Origin: Gemmiger sp. An87
GTDB lineage: Bacteria > Bacillota > Clostridia > Oscillospirales > Ruminococcaceae
Assembly: GCF_002159185.1 (NCBI RefSeq)
Contig: NZ_NFHD01000016.1
Location: forward strand, 1 to 64,000
Direction: 5' to 3'
DNA length: 64,000 nucleotides
In this document: one piece after another, positions 8,699-16,506 of the stretch
Layout of the letters: each line of letters starts with the position of its first letter
Numbering within the stretch: the first letter of the stretch is position 1
Notes under the pieces: generated by a model
The model's input: the letters and a program-made list of their open reading frames with translations, nothing else
Databases searched by the model: none
Told to the model about the DNA's origin: nothing
Made by a program: the position numbers and the translations under genes

Positions 8699-9433
8699 AT
8701 GCGCACCATTGTTTGGTTTATTTATTTCTGGTTGTATCTGCTCTTCAAACTGCCCCTTCTGCGCCGGGGTCTGAAGGCCCTGGAGGCGGGCGACTGGGCC
8801 ACCGCCGACGCACTGGCCGACCGCTGGGTGCCCGACTGGGCAGGCAAGCTGCTGCGGCTGGCCGGAGTCACCGTGACCGTGACCGGTAAGGAGAACATTC
8901 CTGAGGACCGGCCCTGTGTGTTCGTGGGCAACCACCGCAGCTACTACGACATTCCCCTGGTACTCACCCAGCTGGATAAACCCCATGCGCTGGTTTCGAA
9001 AAAGGAAGTGGGCAAGATTCCTCTGGTGCGGGGCTGGATGCGCCTTCTGCACTGCGTCTTCCTGGACCGGGAGGACCCCCGCAAGGCCATGGAGGCGCTG
9101 AATGAGGCCATCGCCAACGTGAAGAAGGGCTACTCCGTGATCATCTTCCCGGAGGGAACCCGCAACAAGGGCGAGGAGGGCAGCCTGCTGGAATTCAAGG
9201 GCGGCGCCTTCCGCATTGCCACCAAGACCGGCGCCCCGCTGGTGCCCCTGGCTATTCACAACAGCCGGGATATCATGGAAAACAACGGCGGCTGGATGAA
9301 GCCCGCTCATGTGACCATCCAGATTCTGCCCCCCATCGAGACCGGAGCAATGAGCCGGGAGCAGCTGAAGGAGCTGCCCCAGCAGACCGCCGCCCTGATC
9401 GGTGCGGCCCTGAACGAAAAAAAGGAGGCGTAA
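8699..9433 (+). CDS. plsC: 1-acyl-glycerol-3-phosphate acyltransferase
   Basis: 244 residues. The protein acylates lysophosphatidic acid to phosphatidic acid at the inner face of the membrane. The catalytic H-x4-D box is NHRSYYD, followed by the substrate-binding FPEGTRNKGEEG and VPLAIHNS. A hydrophobic N-terminal segment (residues 3-20) would anchor it. AAGGAG precedes the ATG at 8699. The following gene starts 4 bases after its stop, so they are cotranscribed. Confidence 0.92.
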   Translation: MRTIVWFIYFWLYLLFKLPLLRRGLKALEAGDWATADALADRWVPDWAGKLLRLAGVTVTVTGKENIPEDRPCVFVGNHRSYYDIPLVLTQLDKPHALVSKKEVGKIPLVRGWMRLLHCVFLDREDPRKAMEALNEAIANVKKGYSVIIFPEGTRNKGEEGSLLEFKGGAFRIATKTGAPLVPLAIHNSRDIMENNGGWMKPAHVTIQILPPIETGAMSREQLKELPQQTAALIGAALNEKKEA

Positions 9434-9437
9434 GGCC

Positions 9438-10208
9438 ATGGCAAGCGCACGTTATACTCTGAACATCGATCCGGAGGATCTGAAGCCGGACGAACCCATT
9501 GAATATACCAAAAAGCAGAAGATGGCCAACTGGTGGCACTACAACTGGAAGATTGTGGCGGTAATCGTTGTGCTGGTGGCGATTGCGGGCCACTATATCT
9601 GGAAGGCTGTCACCACCGTGCACCCGGACGAGCAGATCGCACTGGTTAGCGCGCAGCCGCTGCCCTCTGAGCTGCAGACGGCGCTGGAGCAGGCGCTGGG
9701 CGGCGTGATGGCGGATTCCAACGGCGACGGCCAGGTGCTGGCTCAGATCCGTGCCTATCAGGTGAGCCTGGAGCAGCCGGATACCAGCGACAGCGCCGCC
9801 CAGGATGTGGGCGAGGCCATGACCGAGATGACCAACGGTTACATGCAGATGGCCCAGTCCACGGTGCTCACCGCGGATCTTTCCTCCGGCGATGCCTACA
9901 TCTTCCTGCTGGATGAGCCGGAGGCCTTCCAGAATTCCTACGGCGTGCTGGCCCGTGAGGACGGCAGCATGCCCGATGAGACAAATCCGCTGGACGGCGT
10001 GGAGTGGTACAACTGGAGCGATTGCCCGGTGCTGGCGTCGCTGGATCTGGGGGAATACACCACCATGGCAGGCGAGGTCGTGACCGGCCAGGAATACATG
10101 AGCCGCTTTGTGGTGGGCCACCGGAGCAATGCCGGGGATGAGGAAGGCAAGCTGGATGCCTCCGATGCCCTGTTTGATACCCTTACCGCCGGAGCCACTG
10201 CCCGATGA
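9438..10208 (+). CDS. Single-pass membrane protein of unknown function
   Basis: 256 residues; I do not recognise the family. Residues 1-35 are charged and cytoplasmic (ending KKQKMANWWHYNW), residues about 36-55 form one membrane helix (KIVAVIVVLVAIAGHYIW), and the remaining 200 residues are acidic and probably extracellular. It has no signal peptidase site or sorting motif. It lies 4 bases after plsC and overlaps the next small gene by ATGA, so it belongs to that operon. A role linked to the envelope or lipids is only a guess from position. Confidence 0.7.
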   Translation: MASARYTLNIDPEDLKPDEPIEYTKKQKMANWWHYNWKIVAVIVVLVAIAGHYIWKAVTTVHPDEQIALVSAQPLPSELQTALEQALGGVMADSNGDGQVLAQIRAYQVSLEQPDTSDSAAQDVGEAMTEMTNGYMQMAQSTVLTADLSSGDAYIFLLDEPEAFQNSYGVLAREDGSMPDETNPLDGVEWYNWSDCPVLASLDLGEYTTMAGEVVTGQEYMSRFVVGHRSNAGDEEGKLDASDALFDTLTAGATAR

Positions 10209-10378
10209 AGGGGCTGTGGGCCCGGCTGACCGGCTGGCGGCCGGGCAGTAAAAAGGCCGCTCCCCCGCCCCGGCCTCCGCTGGAAAACCCCTACCGGCGG
10301 TTTTACACCAGCGAGCGCAGCTTTGAGGAGCTGGCCCGCCAGGCCCGGGAGCGGCAGAAGGAACCGCCCAAGCGCTGA
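10205..10378 (+). CDS. Small basic protein of unknown function
   Basis: 57 residues (MKGLWARLTGWRPGSKKAAP... to EPPKR). The ATG overlaps the previous stop in the arrangement ATGA, which is strong evidence for translation by coupling. The peptide is rich in Arg, Lys and Pro with no membrane segment, and its second half (NPYRRFYTSERSFEELARQ) could form an amphipathic helix. No family is recognised. It may pair with the anchored protein encoded just upstream. Confidence 0.55.
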   Translation: MKGLWARLTGWRPGSKKAAPPPRPPLENPYRRFYTSERSFEELARQARERQKEPPKR

Positions 10379-10427
10379 AACGGCAGCGAAAAAAGCCGAA
10401 CCCGACCGAAAAAAGTGCCCGGGGCGG

Positions 10428-10456
10428 TTGTGCCGGGGCCCGGTCTATGGTATACT
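10428..10456 (+). promoter_or_regulatory. Promoter of the aromatic operon
   Basis: TTGTGC (10428-10433), a 17-base spacer and TATACT (10451-10456). The start of transcription should fall around 10463, leaving a leader of only about 25 bases, too short for a T-box or riboswitch. Confidence 0.7.
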
Positions 10457-10460
10457 TTAT

Positions 10461-10472
10461 CACATTAATGTG
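10461..10472 (+). promoter_or_regulatory. Candidate operator at the aromatic operon start
   Basis: CACATTAATGTG is a perfect 12-bp palindrome placed over the predicted transcription start and immediately before the AGGAGG of pheA. It is the only obvious control site ahead of a 9-gene operon. The binding protein is unknown. Confidence 0.5.
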
Positions 10473-10487
10473 ACAGGAGGGCGTTGC

Positions 10488-11552
10488 ATGGAACCGGAAC
10501 AGAGCGTCACACAATCTGTTGAGGAGCTGGATCGTCAGCTGGCCCGGCTGTTCTGCCGCCGGATGGAGCTGGCGGCCCTCAAGGCCCGGGAGCAGGGCGA
10601 GGCACAGCCGGTCTTTGCCAGCGGCACACCGGACCCGGAATTGATCACCGAGGCGGCCAGCGAGGACCCGGCGCTGGAGAAGTATTACCGGGCCTTCTGG
10701 CAGACCGGGTATCAGCTGGCCGCGCAATATCAGATGGAGGTGCTGGGCCGCAGCCTGGTGGCCTACCAGGGCGTGGAGGGTGCGTTCTCCCACATCGCGC
10801 TGCGGAAGCTGTTCCCTCAGGCGGGGGCAAAAAGCTACCCCACCTGGGCGGCGGTGTTTGACGCGGTGCAAAGCGGCGAGGCGGCCTACGGTGTGCTGCC
10901 CTTTGAAAACAGCAACGCGGGGGATGTGTCCGCCGTGCTGGATCTCTGCTTTGCCTACCCGGAGCTGCACGTGTGCAAGGTCTACGACCTGCCGGTGCGC
11001 CAGAACCTGCTGGCGCTGCCCGGGGCGAAGCTGGCGGACATCCGCCGGGTGGTCAGCCACCCCCAGGCCATTGCCCAGAGCGCCCGTTTTTTGAACAGCC
11101 TGGGGCTTGCCTCCTTCGAGTGCCTGAACACCGCGGTGGCGGCCAAGCAGGTGGCCGAGAGCGGCGATCTGACTCTGGCGGCCATCGCCAGCGCCGAGAC
11201 TGCCGAGCTTTACGGCCTGCAGGTGCTGGCGGCCGGCATCAACTCGGACGGCGACAATACCACCCGGTTCATCGTGATTACCCGGGAAAAACCCACCGGC
11301 GGCGACCGGTTCAGCCTGCTGTTCACGGTGGATCACAAGGCCGGGCAGCTGGCCCGGGTGATCCAGGCCATCGGCGCAGCCGGGTTCAATATGGAATGCA
11401 TCAAAAGCCGGCCAATGCCCGGCGTACCCTTTGAATACTATTTTTACGTGGAACTGGAAGGCCAGCCCGGCGAGCAGGCGAGCAAGACCCTGCTGGAGGC
11501 GCTGGGGCAGATTTGCAACACACTGCGGGTATTGGGGGTCTACACAAAATGA
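10488..11552 (+). CDS. pheA: Chorismate mutase / prephenate dehydratase
   Basis: 354 residues in three parts. Residues about 1-85 resemble a short AroQ-type chorismate mutase (VEELDRQLARLFCRRMELAALKA). Residues about 88-265 are prephenate dehydratase (VAYQGVEGAFSHIA, LPFENSNAGDV, and the catalytic TRF in NTTRFIVI). Residues about 275-354 are an ACT domain (FTVDHKAGQLARVIQAI, IKSRP) that usually binds phenylalanine for feedback inhibition. The enzyme converts chorismate through prephenate to phenylpyruvate. The frame is open further upstream, but the ATG at 10488 has AGGAGG in front and is the family start. First gene of the operon. Confidence 0.9.
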   Translation: MEPEQSVTQSVEELDRQLARLFCRRMELAALKAREQGEAQPVFASGTPDPELITEAASEDPALEKYYRAFWQTGYQLAAQYQMEVLGRSLVAYQGVEGAFSHIALRKLFPQAGAKSYPTWAAVFDAVQSGEAAYGVLPFENSNAGDVSAVLDLCFAYPELHVCKVYDLPVRQNLLALPGAKLADIRRVVSHPQAIAQSARFLNSLGLASFECLNTAVAAKQVAESGDLTLAAIASAETAELYGLQVLAAGINSDGDNTTRFIVITREKPTGGDRFSLLFTVDHKAGQLARVIQAIGAAGFNMECIKSRPMPGVPFEYYFYVELEGQPGEQASKTLLEALGQICNTLRVLGVYTK

Positions 11553-11581
11553 GCAACGAGCAGACAAGGAGTACCAACGGA

Positions 11582-12604
11582 ATGAAACTGACCATGCGGC
11601 TGGGCGAGCGCAGCTACGACATTATCCTGAAGCGCGGCGCGCTGCACAACCTGGGCCTTCTGGCCAATCTGAACCGGAGGGTGCTCATCGTGACCGACAG
11701 CGGCGTGCCCGCCGAATACGCCGAAATTGTACGCGCCCAGTGCCGGGAGGGCCACATTGAAACCGTGCCCCAGGGCGAGGGCAGCAAGTGCCTGAAAGTA
11801 TATGAAAAACTGCTGTGCCGGATGCTGGAGCTGGGCTTTGACCGGGGCGACCTGGTGGTGGCCGTGGGCGGCGGCGTTGTGGGTGATCTGGCTGGTTTTG
11901 TGGCCGCCACCTATATGCGCGGCGTGGACTTCATCAACTGCCCCACCACCACTCTCTCCCAGATCGACTCCTCCATCGGCGGCAAGGTGGCCGTGGACCT
12001 GGGCGCGGCGAAAAACATTGTGGGCGCCTTCTGGCAGCCCCGTCTGGTGGTGGTGGACCCGGATACCCTGTCCACCCTGCCCCGCCGCCACTTCGTCAAC
12101 GGCTTGGCCGAGGCGGTGAAGATGAGCCTGACCAGCGACGCCGAGCTGTTTGAGATGTTTGAAAAGCTGGATGTGGACGCGGAGATCGAGACCATCATCT
12201 ACCGCAGCCTGCTCATCAAAAAGCAGGTGGTGGAAAAGGACGAGACCGAAAAGGGCATGCGGGCCATCCTGAACCTGGGCCATACCCTGGGCCACGGCAT
12301 TGAGGCGGTGAAGGGCATCACTGGCCGCCGGACCAATGGTTTGTACCACGGCGAGTGTGTGGCGCTGGGCCTGCTGCCCATGATTGAGGACCGCCAGCTG
12401 GCCAAGCGGGTGCGGGCGGTTTACCGCAAGCTGGGTCTGCCCGCCCGGGTTGCTTACAACAAGGAAAAGGTGTGGACCTATATGCTCCACGACAAAAAAT
12501 TCCGCGACGGGCGCATCACGGTGGTGAAGGTGCCCGGCCTGGGCTGCTGGCGGCTGGACAAGCTGGACGCGGACGGGCTGAACGCGATCCTGATGGGGAA
12601 GTGA
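11582..12604 (+). CDS. aroB: 3-dehydroquinate synthase
   Basis: 340 residues from the ATG at 11582; AAGGAG at 11566-11571 decides this start, although an in-frame ATG at 11549 overlaps the pheA stop (ATGA) and could also be used. It converts DAHP to 3-dehydroquinate with NAD and a divalent metal. The motifs are textbook: GGGVVGDLAGFVAATYMRG, PTTTLSQIDSSIGGK, KNIVGAFWQP, and the metal-binding GHTLGHGIE. It follows pheA directly. Confidence 0.95.
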   Translation: MKLTMRLGERSYDIILKRGALHNLGLLANLNRRVLIVTDSGVPAEYAEIVRAQCREGHIETVPQGEGSKCLKVYEKLLCRMLELGFDRGDLVVAVGGGVVGDLAGFVAATYMRGVDFINCPTTTLSQIDSSIGGKVAVDLGAAKNIVGAFWQPRLVVVDPDTLSTLPRRHFVNGLAEAVKMSLTSDAELFEMFEKLDVDAEIETIIYRSLLIKKQVVEKDETEKGMRAILNLGHTLGHGIEAVKGITGRRTNGLYHGECVALGLLPMIEDRQLAKRVRAVYRKLGLPARVAYNKEKVWTYMLHDKKFRDGRITVVKVPGLGCWRLDKLDADGLNAILMGK

Positions 12605-12608
12605 TTGG

Positions 12609-13742
12609 GTGAAAAACACATACGGCAGCGCACTGGCGCTGACCATCTTCGGCGAGAGTCACGGCGCGGCCATCGGCGCGGTGCTGGACGGCCTGGCCGC
12701 GGGCATACCGGTGGATGAGGAATTCATCGCGGCTCAGATGGAAAAACGGCGGGCGAAAAAGGGCGGCCTGTCCACCAGCCGCATCGAGGCGGACAAGGTG
12801 CGATTTTTAAGCGGCGTGTACAACGGCCGCACCACCGGTACCGCCATCACCATGGTGATCGAGAACACCAACACCCGTTCGGGTGATTACGCCAAGACCC
12901 TGGGCCTGTGCCGCCCGGGCCATGCGGACTACACGGCCCATGTGAAATACGGCGGCTTTGAGGACTTCCGGGGCGGCGGGCATTTTTCCGGCCGCATCAC
13001 CGCGGCGCTGTGCGCAGCGGGTGCGCTTTGCCAGAGCATGCTGCTGGCCAAGGGCATCCGGGTGGCCACCCACGCGGTGCGCATCGCGGGTGTGGAGGAT
13101 GAGGCCTTTGCCCTGGAGCCGGAAGCCCTGAACGCCCAGCTGGAAGCACTGGACGCCTGCACCGGTTTGCCGGTGCTGAGCGAGGCCGCGGGCGAAGCCA
13201 TGCAGCAGGCCATCCGGGCTGCTGCCTCCGAGGGCGACAGCGTGGGCGGCGTGCTGGAAACGGCGGTCACCGGCCTGCCCGCGGGCGCGGGTGAACCCTT
13301 CTTCGACAGCGTGGAAAGCCAGCTGGCCCACCTGCTCTTCAGCATTCCCGCGGTGAAGGGTGTGGAGTTCGGCGCAGGCTTTGCCATGGCCGGGCTGCGG
13401 GGCAGCCAGGCCAACGACCCGATGACCGTGAAGGACGGCCGGGTCATTACCACGACCAACAACAACGGCGGCATCAACGGCGGCATCACCAACGGCATGC
13501 CCCTGGTGGTGCGCACCGCCGTCAAACCAACCCCCAGCATCTACAAGCCCCAGCAGACGGTGGACATGAGCACTCTGCAGCCCGCTGAGCTGCAGATTCA
13601 GGGCCGTCACGACCCCTGCATCGCCCACCGGGCTGCCATTGTGCAGACGGCGGCGGTGGCCTTCGGGCTGGCGGACCTGCTCACCCAGCGTTGGGGCCCG
13701 CTGTGGCAGGCAGAGGAGGAAGCACCATGGAATACGGACTAA
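12609..13742 (+). CDS. aroC: Chorismate synthase
   Basis: 377 residues from a GTG at 12609, four bases after the aroB stop. It makes chorismate from EPSP with reduced FMN. Signatures: TIFGESHGAAIGAVLDG at the N-terminus, RPGHADY, and RGGGHFSGRITAAL. The C-terminal HDPCIAHRA matches the conserved end region. The 3' end overlaps the following gene by 16 bases. Confidence 0.95.
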   Translation: MKNTYGSALALTIFGESHGAAIGAVLDGLAAGIPVDEEFIAAQMEKRRAKKGGLSTSRIEADKVRFLSGVYNGRTTGTAITMVIENTNTRSGDYAKTLGLCRPGHADYTAHVKYGGFEDFRGGGHFSGRITAALCAAGALCQSMLLAKGIRVATHAVRIAGVEDEAFALEPEALNAQLEALDACTGLPVLSEAAGEAMQQAIRAAASEGDSVGGVLETAVTGLPAGAGEPFFDSVESQLAHLLFSIPAVKGVEFGAGFAMAGLRGSQANDPMTVKDGRVITTTNNNGGINGGITNGMPLVVRTAVKPTPSIYKPQQTVDMSTLQPAELQIQGRHDPCIAHRAAIVQTAAVAFGLADLLTQRWGPLWQAEEEAPWNTD

Positions 13743-14995
13743 TCGGCGCAAAGCTGGGCCACAGCTACTCCAAGGCCATCCACGAGGCGCTGTGCGGTTA
13801 TCGCTATGAGCTGTGCAGCCTGCCCACCGAGCAGCAGGCCCGGGACTTTTTGCAGAAAAAGGCCTTCAAGGCCATCAATGTGACCATCCCTTATAAGCAG
13901 CTGGTCATCCCCTACTGCGCCTGGCTGGAGCCCCGGGCCAAGGCCATCGGCGCGGTGAATACGGTGGTGAACCGGGACGGCATCCTCCACGGCTACAACA
14001 CCGACTACGACGGTTTTTTGTACCTGGCCAACCAGCACGGGGTGGATTTTAAGGGCAAAAGCGTGCTGATTCTGGGCACCGGCGGCACCAGCCGCACCGT
14101 GCATGCGGTGGCCAGGGACCAGGGCGCGGCGGAGATCCTGTTTGCCAGCCGCACCGGCAGGGACGGCGCGCTCACCTATGAGCAGGCCCAGGCCCAGAGC
14201 CAGGTGCAGATCCTGATCAACACCAGCCCGGCGGGCATGTACCCGAATGCGGGCGAGTGTCACATTCAGCCTGCGGGCCTGCCCCGGCTGGAGGCGGTGC
14301 TGGATGTGGTCTATAACCCCTTTAAAACCGAGCTGATTCTGCGGGCCGAGGAGGCAGGCATCCCCTGCGCCAGCGGTCTGGAAATGCTGGTGGCCCAGGC
14401 GCTGTACGCGGCCCGGCAGTTCACCGGGCGGCGCATCCCCTCGTCCAAGATTCAGCCCATCGTGCGCCGCATCCGGGCCCAGAGGCTGAACATCTGTCTG
14501 GTGGGCATGCCCAGCTGCGGCAAGACCACCATCGGCCGCCAGCTGGCCAAGGCTCTGAACCGGCCCTTTGTGGACCTGGACGCCGAGATCGAAAATGCGG
14601 CGGGCAAAACCATCCCCCAGATCTTCGAGGAGCGGGGCGAGGAGGGCTTCCGCGCGCTGGAGACCGAGACCGCGGCCCGCTTCGGCATGGGCAGCGGCCA
14701 GATCATCAGCTGCGGCGGCGGCGTGGTCAAGCGGCCGGAAAACGTGCGGGCGCTGCACCAGAACGGTGTGATCGTGTTCATCGACCGGCCGGTGGAGCTG
14801 CTGAAGGTGGGCGGAAACCGCCCCCTCTCCACCAGCGTGGAGGGACTGAAACAGATGGAGGCCGAGCGCCGGCCCCTTTATGAGGCGGCAGCGGACCTTT
14901 GCGTGAAAAACAGCGGCGAGCCCTTCAGCAGGGCGACGAAGGCCGCGCAGGAGGCGTTGTATGAAGCTTTTGGTATTGAACGGGCCGAATCTTAA
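13727..14995 (+). CDS. aroEK: Shikimate dehydrogenase-shikimate kinase fusion
   Basis: 422 residues in one frame. Residues 1 to about 250 are shikimate dehydrogenase: GHSYSKAIHEAL (shikimate binding), NVTIPYKQ with the catalytic Lys, GYNTDYDGF with the partner Asp, and the NADP loop GTGGTSRT. Residues about 255-422 are shikimate kinase: the P-loop GMPSCGKTT, DLDAEIE, the FRALETE arginine and SCGGGVV. Two successive-but-one steps of the pathway are thus on one chain. AGAGGAGG precedes the ATG, which lies inside the end of aroC, so translation is coupled. aroQ starts inside its last codons. Confidence 0.95.
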   Translation: MEYGLIGAKLGHSYSKAIHEALCGYRYELCSLPTEQQARDFLQKKAFKAINVTIPYKQLVIPYCAWLEPRAKAIGAVNTVVNRDGILHGYNTDYDGFLYLANQHGVDFKGKSVLILGTGGTSRTVHAVARDQGAAEILFASRTGRDGALTYEQAQAQSQVQILINTSPAGMYPNAGECHIQPAGLPRLEAVLDVVYNPFKTELILRAEEAGIPCASGLEMLVAQALYAARQFTGRRIPSSKIQPIVRRIRAQRLNICLVGMPSCGKTTIGRQLAKALNRPFVDLDAEIENAAGKTIPQIFEERGEEGFRALETETAARFGMGSGQIISCGGGVVKRPENVRALHQNGVIVFIDRPVELLKVGGNRPLSTSVEGLKQMEAERRPLYEAAADLCVKNSGEPFSRATKAAQEALYEAFGIERAES

Positions 14996-15404
14996 CCTGC
15001 TGGGCGTGCGGGAACCGGGCCTGTACGGCACGGTGGACTACCAGGGCCTGCTGGAGCTGATTCAGAAAAAATGCGACGAGCTGGGCGTGGAGGTGCGCTT
15101 TTACCAGTCCAACCACGAGGGCGATCTGGTGGACGCCATCCAGGAGGCCCGCTTCGACTGCGACGGCATCGTTATCAACCCGGGTGCTTACACCCATACC
15201 AGCGTGGCCATTCTGGACGCGCTGAAGGCGGTGGCGCTGCCTGCGGCGGAGGTACACATCACCGACGTGACCAAGCGGGAGCCCTTCCGCCAGATCAGCT
15301 ACGCGGGCATGGCCTGCCAGGGGCACTTCATCGGCCAGGGCCTGCAGGGCTACCTGAACGCGGTGGATTTTCTCCTAGAGACCGTTCAGAAAAACAAGCA
15401 ATAA
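14961..15404 (+). CDS. aroQ: 3-dehydroquinate dehydratase, type II
   Basis: 147 residues, the usual size of the dodecameric type II enzyme that dehydrates 3-dehydroquinate to 3-dehydroshikimate. LVLNGPNLNLLGVREPGLYG carries the catalytic Tyr and Arg region; QSNHEGDLVD, INPGAYTHTS and VHITDVTKREPFR supply the Asn, His and Arg of the active site. Its ATG lies 35 bases inside the aroEK gene, one of several overlaps that mark tight translational coupling. Confidence 0.95.
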   Translation: MKLLVLNGPNLNLLGVREPGLYGTVDYQGLLELIQKKCDELGVEVRFYQSNHEGDLVDAIQEARFDCDGIVINPGAYTHTSVAILDALKAVALPAAEVHITDVTKREPFRQISYAGMACQGHFIGQGLQGYLNAVDFLLETVQKNKQ

Positions 15405-15450
15405 CCAGCCACAGAAAAATAAAACATAGGGAAAGGGAAAGAAACAGCGT

Positions 15451-16482
15451 ATGATTATCTCCACCAAACGCGGCACTCCTCAGGAGGAGCTGCAGAAGAT
15501 TATTTCCGAATTCGAGAGCCAGGGTCTGGAGGTCACTCTGATCCGCGGTACCGACTACAACGTGTTCGGCCTGGTGGGCGACACCACCAAGATCAACGAG
15601 AAGGTCGTTGCCGCCAACCCCTGGGTGGACAGCGTGACCCGTGTGTCCGCCCCTTACAAAAAGGCCAACCGCCTGTTCCACGAGGCCGACACCATCGTGG
15701 ACGTGAACGGCATCAAGATCGGCGGCAACGAGCCGCTGGTCATCATCGGCGGCCCCTGCAGCGTGGAGGGCGATGAGTCCACCATGAAGATTGCCCAGGC
15801 TGTAAAGGCGGCGGGCGGCTGCATGCTGCGCGGCGGCGCCTACAAGCCCCGCACCTCCCCCTACGCCTTCCAGGGCCTGGGCACCGAGGGCATTCTGGCC
15901 ATGGTGAAGGCCCGCGAGGCCACCGGCCTGCCCATCGTGAGCGAGCTGATGAGCGAGGATAAGATCGACGAGTTCGAGGAATACGTGGACGTGGTGCAGA
16001 TCGGCGCCCGCAACATGCAGAACTTCCAGCTGCTGAAGGCAGTGGGCAAGATGAAAAAGCCGGTGCTGCTCAAGCGCGGCCTTGCCAACACCATCGAGGA
16101 GTGGATCATGAGCGCCGAGTACATCATGGCCGGCGGCAACGAGAACGTGATCTTCTGTGAGCGCGGCATCCGCACCTTCGAGAAGTACACCCGCAACACC
16201 CTGGATCTTTCTGTGGTGCCCATCATCAAGCAGAAGACCCATCTGCCCATCATCATCGACCCCAGCCACGCCACCGGCGACTGGCGTCTGGTGGAGAGCA
16301 TGAGCCGGGCCGCCGTGGCCGCCGGTGCCGACGGCCTGATCATCGAGGTACACACCGACCCCGAGCATGCCTGGAGCGACGGCGCCCAGACCCTCAAGCC
16401 GGACAAGTTCCGCGAGACCATCGACCAGTGCCGTCAGATTGCCCAGGTGCTGGGCCGGGGCGTGCGTCAGCCCCTTGACTGA
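15451..16482 (+). CDS. aroF: 3-deoxy-7-phosphoheptulonate synthase
   Basis: 343 residues. It joins phosphoenolpyruvate and erythrose-4-phosphate, the entry step of the pathway. The first 80 residues form the small ferredoxin-like regulatory domain of the Thermotoga/Bacillus-type enzyme; the barrel follows with GGPCSVEGDES (metal Cys), KPRTSPYAFQGLG, LKRG, and DPSHATGDW (metal His). The N-terminal domain makes feedback inhibition by an aromatic amino acid likely. It sits in the middle of the operon and not at its start. Confidence 0.95.
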   Translation: MIISTKRGTPQEELQKIISEFESQGLEVTLIRGTDYNVFGLVGDTTKINEKVVAANPWVDSVTRVSAPYKKANRLFHEADTIVDVNGIKIGGNEPLVIIGGPCSVEGDESTMKIAQAVKAAGGCMLRGGAYKPRTSPYAFQGLGTEGILAMVKAREATGLPIVSELMSEDKIDEFEEYVDVVQIGARNMQNFQLLKAVGKMKKPVLLKRGLANTIEEWIMSAEYIMAGGNENVIFCERGIRTFEKYTRNTLDLSVVPIIKQKTHLPIIIDPSHATGDWRLVESMSRAAVAAGADGLIIEVHTDPEHAWSDGAQTLKPDKFRETIDQCRQIAQVLGRGVRQPLD

Positions 16483-16506
16483 GCAGACCCAAAAGGAGGA
16501 ACTCCC

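Noticed and set aside
10428-10487. T-box or tryptophan/phenylalanine attenuator before pheA
   Set aside because: The promoter and start codon leave a leader of about 25 bases, too short for such a structure.
9273-11567. A 764-codon minus-strand frame opposite plsC and pheA
   Set aside because: It crosses several real genes and an intergenic promoter, with no coherent domain.
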